Source: Plasmopara viticola | Lineage: Eukaryota; Oomycota; Peronosporomycetes; Peronosporales; Peronosporaceae | Direction: 5' to 3' | NCBI GenBank assembly: GCA_001695595.3 | Contig: MBPM02000069.1 | Location: 372,001-436,000, forward strand | DNA: 64,000 bases | Shown: positions 45,354-53,751 of the stretch, one piece after another | Layout: each line of letters opens with the position of its first letter | How positions within the stretch are numbered: the stretch's first letter is position 1 | Notes under the pieces: model-generated | The model's input: only the letters and a program-made list of their open reading frames with translations | Told to the model about the DNA's origin: nothing | Database searches by the model: none | Program-made: the position numbers and the translations under genes

Positions 45354-46094
45354 TTACTGAATCTTCACAGAAAACGTATCTACCGTGAGATCAGCGACGA
45401 TGCCGACTGCAACACTGGTGCTACACTGCACTTTTTGCAAGTAGTGATCGTTCGATATGATGTTGAGACCCAACAGAATGTCCAGGAAGAGTTTCAGGTC
45501 GACATCGAGGCGAAGAATCGGAGTCATCGGGACAAAAACGTACGTCTTCTGACCTGACGTGTCCTCTAAGTATAGATCGAACTCAATGTCAGCGATCAAC
45601 AGCACCTGAGCATTAATTGGCCTGCCTGTGCTTGATGTAGGTTTACAATTGCCGTACACGGCAGTCCACACGGCAATTTCAATGTTGGGAATAGAGACGT
45701 CAAGAGTACCAATGGAGAGGTCAATGGCGACGTTCGAGTCCAACTGGCCATTCGAGGTGTAGGAGTGGTGAAGAGTTGTAGGAATGGTAGTGATCACTGA
45801 GAGTAGCTTGGCGTCGACCTTTAACTCGGCTACGTCAAATGTCTCGTACTGCTTCGTATCTGTCTGATAAGTGCTGGTCTCAACAAGGTCAATGTGCGTG
45901 TGAAAGCCCACACTAAAATCGCTGGCATAATCCACTTTTGTGCACTGCTTGCTATAAACGTTCGCGTTGACTTGCAAGATATTAAACAACCCAATTTCCA
46001 GCAGACCAGAATTTGAATCACAACTTGCCATGGTGACATGGGCGGTCGAGGCCACGGCGGCGATGGCGATGGCGGCGTAGTGAAAGGATTTCAT
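45354..46094 (-). CDS. Secreted protein of unknown function, copy 6
   Basis: Intact, 246 residues, protein identical to copies 4 and 5 even though both flanks are among the most diverged in the array. A synonymous change (ACT for ACC near residue 102) is shared with copy 1. Its 5' flank differs slightly (ttttactc for ttccactc upstream of the initiator). It is the outermost gene on the right; beyond it the array decays. Confidence 0.86.
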   Translation of the reverse strand: MKSFHYAAIAIAAVASTAHVTMASCDSNSGLLEIGLFNILQVNANVYSKQCTKVDYASDFSVGFHTHIDLVETSTYQTDTKQYETFDVAELKVDAKLLSVITTIPTTLHHSYTSNGQLDSNVAIDLSIGTLDVSIPNIEIAVWTAVYGNCKPTSSTGRPINAQVLLIADIEFDLYLEDTSGQKTYVFVPMTPILRLDVDLKLFLDILLGLNIISNDHYLQKVQCSTSVAVGIVADLTVDTFSVKIQ

Positions 46095-46128
46095 CGTGGT
46101 CGGATTCGAGCTTTGGCAATGCGGGGCG

Positions 46129-46143
46129 AATTGCAGAATGAGC
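46129..46143 (-). promoter_or_regulatory. Initiator of gene copy 6
   Basis: Minus-strand GCTCATTCTGCAATT, unchanged although surrounding sequence has diverged, 34 nt upstream of the ATG at 46094. Confidence 0.75.
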
Positions 46144-46270
46144 AAATTCGAAGTGGACCGAATAGAGTTACTGTTCGAAGAATTTTACTCTTTTATGGCT
46201 CCAAATCACGTGGTAGGTTTTTGAATCCTTTTCAATAAAGCCTTCATTTTCGCTATACTGTTTTTATTGA

Positions 46271-47330
46271 AATATTGTACCTCCTCTGTCCTACGTTTGG
46301 CAGTAGACTACATTAATTTGTTGGCGATAAAAGAATCCAGGCTAGTCAATCAGAGATTTGTGACAGTAATAATATCCTCATGCCATTTCCCACAAAGTGT
46401 TTGATTGCGCTCTTTCGAATTTCGAATTCATACTTTTATAATCAACCTTCCATTCAGCCGCACACCGCGGCGACTACATGCAGACAAGTTGCAACATGAC
46501 TTTAAAACTTAATGTATTTAAAAATCCTTGCAGGTTTTTTCATCCTTTTCATCCTTTTTTCGACAGGCGCAAAAAAGCACATGAAGTATTCATTACACTA
46601 AGAAATCATTTCTGAAAAACCGCCTCTAGCATTTTGCTTTTCTTTTGCATCGCTTTTGAAAACAAAACCTTCGTGTAAGCAGCCTCTTTCCAAATGGTAA
46701 GACCAACGCCATATTTTATAGGCATGCACGGCATATTAGAATAATTTCACATTCAAGCAGAGCCATAATATTAAGTATGGAAAAAGCAATCTTAAACTGG
46801 ATATTCTTGGAACCCTCGTACAAATCCTGGGACTGTTTTCGTGTGGGTTCACGTTGCGGCTTCCTGAAAGCTATTGGAAAATCCGCAATTTTCGCGATAC
46901 AACTTTCATTTTACAAGCACCGAGTGGTATACGGTACATTGCACCACGGGCTCCTAAGTTTTGGCATCTCATTCAGGGTTTGCAAAGTATCGATGAAAAT
47001 TTGATTTGGCGATAACAATCTTTCAATAGATTGGATTGATGTAACTGCCAAGCGATGTGGATATAATATTTATATATCGTCTACCACTAGCGCTTATTCG
47101 GCCGCACCTTCTTCGAGACTATTGCAATAGATTGTCTTTTTTTAGCGTGAAAAATTATGCAAGTTTAAAATCGAAAGCCATTCTTAACAATCTGTGGAAG
47201 ATTTCTTTGCCCGTCATTGTTTTGCACTGTGTCGCAGGCTGCTCTCCAACTCTTTATTGGATAAGCGCAAAACGCGCGTGTACTATCCATTTCCGATATG
47301 GTGTCGTTCTACCAGCTGACTCGGTGCACA
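46271..47330. repeat. Diverged right-edge partial unit
   Basis: Collinear with the first two sub-repeats of a unit (compare 23046-23930) but with many substitutions and small indels. Recognisable strings include cagtagactaca, caatcagagatttgtga, ttcgtgtaagcagc, ggcatgcacggcat, gtcgcaggctg and tattggataagcg. It includes a more complete second sub-repeat start (47070-47180) that only the left edge of the array (16423-16500) shares. Homology ends near 47325. Confidence 0.8.
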
Positions 47331-49368
47331 ACCAAGACAGCGGAGCCTGTCCACCCCTGTCTTGGCACCCGAATTATCTCAGCAGGCGAAGTCGCGCAAT
47401 GATTCTGCACGTGAGCCCAGAAACGCACGGCTCTACGCTGCCGGGTTTAACGTCGTAAACAGATGGTTTTGATGTCGCACCACCTGCGTGCCTCAACTTA
47501 AGTTCGAAACACAACCCCGCTATGTCGTGACAATACGGCCGTGAAGTTTTGCCCGGATGCGTGTGGAAACCCCTTAGCTGCTGTAGAAGCTTCCGAAGCA
47601 CTTTGTGAGAATGGAGCGCCATCGTCGACAATCTCCTAGAACATCGCCAGATCTCGTCCGTATTGGTTCCCCGTGCACGGTACGCATTAGTTTAAAAAGT
47701 GGAGCAGCTTTTTTGAATTTGTCTTCACAGAAGATACTCCAGTCTTTTGTGCGCGATCACGACTATTCCTTACCAACCGAAATCCTTCGTGACAACCTCG
47801 CGGATCAACTGTCGATGCTTCCTGGTTGTTATCTCCGCTTGAAGGTGAGGTGTGCATTCCCGCTCAATTTTGGAGGAAAAAAACGTCCTTGAGCATTGAC
47901 ACTGGCAGTTCGACAAAGCGTCTGACTTTTAACCATTGTACGATACTTTCGCGAATTTAATGCTGCCTTGAGTGCTACAACGGCGACGTGGTATGTCTGC
48001 TTTCTGTCGACCTACTGTCTAAGCGTTTTCATGATAATTTAGTTTTTTGCGACTAAATCTTGTTCGAAAGTCGTCTTTTTTCTGCGCATGGCAAGAATGC
48101 TTCTGTTTAATACCGCTCTGCACACATTCTCGACTTAAGTGACCACTCACCGTTGCTTAGGTCACAGTTCCAGCCCCAAAAACCCAACCGACTGTCAAGT
48201 TTTAACAAGTCCGTTCGATTTCATACTGCGACATGCACTTGCGAAGGTGATTGCTTTCTCGGTGAAGCGCGCCACATCAAGCTCCTAAGCTCTTGCTTTT
48301 ATCCTGACGCCAACTCCGTCTGTATTAATTACGTATGAAGCAGTATCTCAAGCTGTTGAATGACTCCGCCGTCAAGTCTATCACGCCGTCTTCCACTTCC
48401 TCCAGCCAGCACTGCGATGGTAGTTTTTCAAAATAAAGTGTATCCGCAGCTCGAACAAGTTTTCGAACATGACCAGTAAAGAGTCGTTGGGATTGCTATA
48501 AGCAACTACCTTCAAGTCTTGGATGATATGTGATAGAGCACGAAAGTGTGAGATCTTCTTTTCACTCAGTTGCGAAGCCCAGCTATCCAACTAAGTTGAC
48601 GGCTGTTTGTATACCTGATGCCGTTAGGAAATCGAGTAAAGTCTTGCACTTGTCGACCACAGGCCGTACCCAGTTTGTCAAGATCATAGCCCGTAATGGT
48701 ACCAGAAACAGCTTGGTCTGGGCTAAGTGATGATGCTGGCGCTGAGTTGAACCTCCTTCTTGATCGTCTCGTGATGGCGAAAGAGCGTGTTGTATCTGCG
48801 CGATGAATACTTGACTTGACGACGAATGCTCACAAGCACGAATGCTCACAAGCGTGAACGAGGTTCATCGGTGCCTTGGGAGTAAGGATCAACCTGCATG
48901 TGTATCGTCACTTTGGAATACGTCGACTAGACTGTCTCCCTTGTGCGAGCCCCCAAGATGTTGGCATTTTCTCAGTTGGTGCTGATGTGTACTGCCCCGG
49001 AGCTTTGTTACAAAGACCACTGGAATTAAAGTCATTAAAGATTGACTCTCGCGTACATTCTTCTATCTTACTTAACATGGTGTTGGCTTTGCGGTTCTTT
49101 CATCTCGGTGAATTGTGTTTGCAACAATGGCATTGACTGCAGTGGCAAAACTTTTTGATAGAGACCTCAAGAACTGCGGATACTTTGTCACGATTTCTGC
49201 TGTTCTACAACTTCAGCTAGTTGATGGTGATACTGGCCTCGTTGCTGGTCCACTGCGCCGCTAAAGCAGCTCCATTACCTTAGTTTTGTGAAAATATGTA
49301 ACTTTGTTGTCGGTCAATACCAACGGAACGGCCATTTAAATATCAATTATGGTTTGTTAAGTACTTGC
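47331..49368. other. No firm gene; unplaced sequence
   Basis: Higher GC than the array and without visible repeats. Short open frames exist (for example 47605-47892, plus strand, 95 codons) but show no recognisable domain. Confidence 0.4.
48381..48849 (-). pseudogene. Possible decayed open reading frame, unrecognised
   Basis: Two adjoining minus-strand frames (48583-48849, 88 codons; 48381-48590, 69 codons) overlap by 8 bp in different frames and could be one gene broken by a single frameshift. The second part has a plausible helical composition (HFRALSHIIQDLKVVAYSN, then LLVMFENLFELRIHFILKN). I cannot assign a family; retroelement debris is possible. Confidence 0.25.
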
Positions 49369-49380
49369 TTTCCTTAATTT

Positions 49381-49834
49381 GAGGTATCTTGCCCGAGTGG
49401 TTTAAGGGGGTGGACTTAAGATTCGCTAGACATGCCAGTCTGCGTGAGTTCAAACCCCGCAATTACCACATCGTACTTGTCATCGTTCGAGTATTCGCAG
49501 CACACGAAAAGTCTTGGAAAAGGTTGGAGTGACGCCCTCCTTCCAAGCGCGGGGTCAAATGCTCGTGCGCTTCGGGCAGGTGCTCTCGGGCATCTGCAGG
49601 TCATTAATGAGTCTCACCCTCGACGTGACGGTCTCCAGCACCAGGCCACCTGGGCTCTTACCAAGTCAGAGCTAAACAAAACAATGGAAGGTCCTTACGA
49701 CCTCGGTGCTGGCTGCACTGCCCGCCGAACGAGACCCGACGTATGCGGACACCACTCTATGCCGTGGACTAGCCAGACTGAGCCTAGCACGTGCATAACT
49801 TGGCAACGCGATAATGCAATACAATACAATACAA
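49381..49834 (+). mobile_element. tRNA-Leu-derived SINE, full-length copy
   Basis: A tRNA-like head (49383-49467) is joined to a body of about 350 bp and a pentanucleotide tail (ATACA repeated, about 49815-49834). The body is repeated at 53411-53740, which shows it is mobile. Flanking TTTCCTTAATTT (49369-49380) and TTTCCCTTATTT (49835-49846) are a probable imperfect target-site duplication. SINEs are copied by the machinery of LINE elements after transcription by RNA polymerase III. The 138-codon open frame across it (49432-49848) is a shadow, because it is not conserved as a frame in the second copy. Confidence 0.82.
49383..49467 (+). tRNA. tRNA-Leu(UAA)-like head of the SINE (pseudo-tRNA)
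   Basis: A class II tRNA shape can be drawn: acceptor GGTATCT with AATTACC (5 of 7 pairs), anticodon stem GTGGA/TTCGC with wobbles around loop CTTAAGA (anticodon TAA), a variable arm AGAC/GTCT, and a T arm with GTTCAAACC, which also forms the pol III B box. The D-arm region GAGTGGTTTAAGG gives the A box. Mismatches in the acceptor and its fusion to a SINE body argue that it is not a working tRNA. Confidence 0.6.
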
Positions 49835-49846
49835 TTTCCCTTATTT

Positions 49847-50590
49847 AAATATCCAAATATTCATTGATGATGATTGTTTAGTTTTTGCTTTCCTTTGTTT
49901 AAATATCCAACTACTCATTGATGATACAAACAGTGCCAGCCGGATTGCAACATTATTGCGCAGTGCCGGTGCTGTGACAATCGTACGCGCAGCTTTTATT
50001 GATCATGCAACCGTAGAACGATGCATTAATTCATGGCATCGGGTTGTTGCCTCTTTAAAGGTTTCGATGTTGGCGATGTACCCTTGTATGTACATAATGT
50101 GTACGCACCTGCGGACCATCGGAAAAGCAACATTTTTGTCCATTTCAGCGCTGGCATGGTGGTTGAAGATAATGCTTCCCAATGGACCAGCATTGGATGC
50201 GACAACAGCAACCTTACATTCATATAAGGTTGATCGTATTATTTGATAGGGCTAGCAACGCTCGCCGTGGTGAATGCGTGGCGTTTAGATCATAATAGCA
50301 TCCGTGTTTACTTTGAGCCTCAGCCACACAAGAATCGGTCCGATTAAATCTTCATTCTGAGGCGCTTATTTATAAAATTTCTACAAAGACTGCAATTGGT
50401 TCGCGCTTACGCACACTGGGGAACTTCTGGCACACTCAATAAATCTTCGTCACGATAATCACGCGCATGGTCGCGGGTAACGGAAAAGTCCGTAAATCTC
50501 ATCGAATATCTGTTGGTGGTCCTAGCTATCTAGCAGGATCCATTTGATAAATCGACACAACTTCGCACGCCATTCAACCCCAAACGTGTC
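49847..50590. other. No supportable gene
   Basis: Begins with a short diverged direct repeat (tttaaatatccaaatattcattgatgat near 49844 and tttaaatatccaactactcattgatgat near 49898). Overlapping short open frames at 49956-50246 show no domain. Confidence 0.4.
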
Positions 50591-50598
50591 TGGGGAAA

Positions 50599-50808
50599 AT
50601 GGCAGAAAAAAATGAAGCGATTTGCTTAGCTTTTCGCGCAAAAAATACGACGCTCGTGTACGTGGCACGAAAATACAATGTACGAAGAAGCTGCCGCAAC
50701 GCGTTATTGCCTCGAAAAATGCTTTCGAGCAAGCCCTGCACTAAAATTGCCTTGCGCGTACCAGACACGGCATTTGATTTCCAAGCTCAGCGTTTGCAAA
50801 GTAAGTAA
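50599..50808 (+). pseudogene. Possible pogo/psq-type helix-turn-helix fragment
   Basis: A 69-codon frame beginning MAEKNEAICLAFRAK, followed by VYVARKYNVRR. This resembles the N-terminal psq-like DNA-binding helices of pogo/Tigger transposases (pattern: EAI..A, spacer, AAR.Y.V.R). No transposase catalytic domain follows. The match is short and could be chance. Confidence 0.25.
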
Positions 50809-50869
50809 CGGCTTTGGGCTGCGTACTCATATGGCGTAAGGGACATCAACTTCACATCAGATTGTCAAA

Positions 50870-51880
50870 GTGCCAGGCGTCCGAATGGTATCCGACTTCT
50901 TAGGCATGTCTCAAGGTTTTGCAAGGTCTTTGTGCAGTTTGCAGGAATACTCCACGGTAGTATTAAAATAAGCGTCCTCGAGAAGCGAAAGAGCTCTCGA
51001 AAGATCAACAACGCTACTTCACCGAGTCAAGCATCGCTTGACACTTCCACCTGTTTAATCTCCTCCAAACTTCTCGAAACCATTTGATATACAAATGAAC
51101 GCCTCGAATTCCGTGATCGGTGATTCTTTATTTTATATCAGAGAGGGCATCTAATTGCTTTTACTGGTCAAAAGATGAAGCCAGCCGCGTTGAACTACCT
51201 TGTTGGTGAGCAAGGGCTTTTTAAATATATGCATGCGCTAAAAGCAGGGTAAAATTCAGCAAGCTCATTAAACTATCGAGCTACTCTGCGATTTGTAAAT
51301 ATTTGTGTCAGGATTATCTCAAAACTTTTGTGATCCGTTTCGATAGTAAATGGTTGATCGAGAAGTTTCACACGGCCTTTGTTCAAGTGGATTCTCGATG
51401 AATCTCACACCGCGGCTGATGCACTGTCACGTTATCGGGATAAAATAGCAAAGCTGCCCAAAGTTAGCTCGCAATAATTTTTGGATACAGCTGAAACTTG
51501 CGAGATCGTGGCAGCAATCAGCACGAACAAGGTTGTAGTTGCTCAATCCGCTAAACGATATATGCGTGAAATATAGAACTATACATCATCAAGAAGCAGA
51601 AATAAAGAGATGATGTGCTAAACTACTCATTGCAGGGTGATTTTGTGTATTACCAAACCAACGAAAGAGAGTTTACAACATGGGGACAGCGATTAAAACG
51701 CATCATCTGTGAGAAGTATCCATTTGTATTGGCAGGCCACTCTAGAATTTACAAGACCTACCTGTCCATACGGCAAAGATACTTTTGGCCAAAAATGACG
51801 ATTTTCATCCAGAGCATTGTCAACACAAGGCGACGGCTTCCTTGTCGTCTGTCCACCTCTCTTTCTGCACGTACTTGACG
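50870..51880 (+). pseudogene. Ty3/gypsy pol remnant (element G3) with micro-inversion
   Basis: Related to 7890-8690 of element G1. The nucleotide stretch near 50900-51060 matches the post-RT segment (gcaggaatactcca..., gatcaacaacgctacttcaccgag). 51160-51240 matches the RNase H approach. 51355-51440 matches the segment after RNase H (gcctttgttcaagtg). 51615-51800 carries LNYSLQGDFVYYQTNERE and the integrase H2C2 finger (AGHSRIYKTYLSIRQRYFWPK). Between them, 51253-51375 is in reverse orientation. Stops and frameshifts throughout make it dead. Confidence 0.7.
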
Positions 51881-52329
51881 TCAGCCTGGTCAATTTCCTT
51901 CTTTCAATTCTTTCGCAAGTGAAGGTTGTAGTGAGGGTTGGACTCACACTGTACGTTAAACCATATGACTACATGTGAAAAATGACCCAACAAAGTGTAG
52001 TTACCGAATGTCTGTTTTTGTACCAGTGTTTTAAGCATTTCGTATCGCATTCTAGGTCAGATTTTAGATTGAGACACCTTTTGCAATATTTCTTTGAGAT
52101 AATTTAGCAACCAGATAGGTTGTTATCGAAAACACCGCAGGATATCACGCTCCACTCTACGAAAAGTTGGGGTTTTGTCGAGGGCATTTTATTCGAGTTT
52201 CGTTAAGCACGTACCAATGTCGGACATCCGCGCACACGACAAGCTACTAAGATTGGTAGATAGGATGCTCTTTAGAGGAGACCAAAGCATATTTTTCAGC
52301 CATATATTGATGGAAGAGTTTGTCGCATC
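51881..52329. other. No supportable gene
   Basis: No recognisable domain or repeat on either strand. It lies between two gypsy-like remnants and may be decayed element sequence. Confidence 0.4.
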
Positions 52330-52620
52330 AATATACTATAGAAGGCTTTTTTTAAGGTTAGCGCGGCAACTTACTTCGGTACTTGGCGGCACAAGGATCA
52401 GAAAGCCCGTCACTGCGTCTAAGACTTCGATTATACCTCCCACCCGAAAAAATGGACCAACTTTGTTGTCGTTATAAACCGATGTAAATGGCGTCATCGA
52501 CGATGTCATTCCAAGTTGGTGTTGGCTAAGTCCAATTAAGTTCTTTCGCATAGTCGGTGAGGCTGGCAATCGCTTTTGTGGCTTACCAGCAGCAATGTAG
52601 AACGCTGTTTTGCAGTCTTA
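52330..52620 (-). pseudogene. Possible gypsy integrase-core remnant
   Basis: The minus-strand frame (52336-52569) contains VLDAVTGFLILVPPS, resembling the integrase-core block around the first catalytic Asp and the following strand (VVVDRLTGFAILVP-like). The preceding LPASPTMRKNLIG resembles the linker between zinc finger and core. The match is partial and the surrounding sequence does not extend it convincingly. Confidence 0.35.
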
Positions 52621-53399
52621 GCAAGCAAATTTTCAGTTGAGTCTGTGATAAAAACCCCTCATTCCTTTATTTTTATCGCCGTGAAGACGAAGGTGTCTGC
52701 GACTGAGAACATCCCCACTATTGTAAAGTTAAGGGCTCTTTAGGGCCTTCTTCGCCTAAGCGACCCTTTGGCTGGTGAAGTACTTTACCTTCCTCGTCCA
52801 CGGCGCGAGCACCTTTGAACAGAGGACAGAATTCACGCAGATGTCTTTTTATTTTCCGAACAATTTTTTAAGCTGGTTTGATCTCCCCTAATCTAATACA
52901 AAACATCGATTACTACTTGAAGGTTGTCTTACTTGAGCTCAAGATCAGCTTTGAAGTAACAGACAAATGGTCTGACATTTAGATCAACTTCCGGTACGGC
53001 TTGTCACCGTAGCTTTTGATGGCAAAAGCCGGATGTATCTGTCTTATGCACAACGCAGCCACCAGAAATTCCTTTTTTGATAATGAAGTCGTCAGCCACC
53101 GTCTTACGAGCTAACTGTATCAATGGGCGCAGCAAATTTTACGTGCATCAAACAAAGAATAGAAGGGGGCTATTCTTCAAGCCATTAGTGCGTAAAAAAA
53201 GAAGCAAAAAAAAGTCGCGTACAATTCCAACAATTAAGTGAAAGGCCAGTATGTAATTTTTGGTATCTCAATTTTTTCTTAAGATCTGCGAGGCACTAAT
53301 CTGTACAAAATTAGATCAGCCAACTTTTGCGCGATATAATTAGAAGTAAAAAAAAACAGCGATGATAGGTCGACTAAAAGTATGATATTTATACAGTAT
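52621..53399. other. No supportable gene
   Basis: No domain, repeat or RNA gene seen. It could include decayed upstream parts of the minus-strand gypsy remnant. Confidence 0.4.
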
Positions 53400-53410
53400 A
53401 TTGAACAAGA

Positions 53411-53740
53411 TTTCGGAAAAGGTTGGGGTGACGTCCTCCTTCCAAGCGCAGGGGCTAAATGCTCGCGCGCTTTGGGTAGGTGCTCTCGGGCATCTGCAGG
53501 TTTCTAACGGGTCTCACCCTCGACGCTACGGTCTCCAGCACCAGTGCACCACCTGGGCTCTTACCAAGTCAGAACTACACAAAATTATGGAAGACCCTCA
53601 CGGCCTCGGTGCTGGCTGCACTGCCCGCCGAACGAGACCCGACGTATGCGGACACCACTCTATGCCGTGGACTAGCCATAGAGCCTAGCACGTGCATAAC
53701 TTGGCAACGCGATAACGTAATACAATACAATACAATACAA
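53411..53740 (+). mobile_element. 5'-truncated SINE copy with perfect target duplication
   Basis: It starts within the SINE body (tttcggaaaaggttgg), lacks the tRNA head, and ends in four copies of TACAA. The 11-bp direct repeat ATTGAACAAGA lies exactly at both ends (53400-53410 and 53741-53751). Truncation at the 5' end together with a duplication is the mark of target-primed reverse transcription that stopped early. The short open frames across it are shadows. Confidence 0.85.
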
Positions 53741-53751
53741 ATTGAACAAGA

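Larger units (their letters stand above)
41638..46270. repeat. Array unit with gene copy 6 (4633 bp)
   Basis: The last full unit. Its gene-proximal half (about 44280-45060) carries clearly more single-base differences than units 2-4, for example cgttctacagtgg for ctttccacaatgg and tttaatcgaagtttac for tttaaagaaaattac, while the coding region stays conserved. Confidence 0.87.
16411..47330. repeat. Array of 4.63-kb gene-bearing repeat units
   Basis: The same sequence block recurs with a period of 4626, 4630, 4633 (after subtracting a 4703-bp copia insertion with its target duplication) and 4633 bp, measured at the landmark TATACTGTACC after each gene start (23046, 27672, 32302, 41638, 46271). 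Each unit carries one minus-strand copy of the secreted-protein gene plus about 3.9 kb of non-coding sequence. One segment (16772-20602) is inverted. The right end fades into a diverged partial unit (46271-47330). The left edge abuts a mitochondrial insertion. Confidence 0.92.

Noticed and set aside
23046..46270. A CRISPR-like array
   Set aside because: The repeat units are kilobases long, carry a eukaryotic-type secreted-protein gene, and have no short repeat-spacer pattern or cas genes.
49383..49467. A functional tRNA-Leu gene
   Set aside because: Two acceptor mismatches, a T-stem mismatch, no terminator after it, and direct fusion to a repeated body with a tail mark it as a SINE head.
49432..49848. 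138-codon plus-strand frame over the first SINE
   Set aside because: It begins in the tRNA-like head and runs through the SINE body; the second copy has frame changes, and the region is explained as a non-coding SINE.
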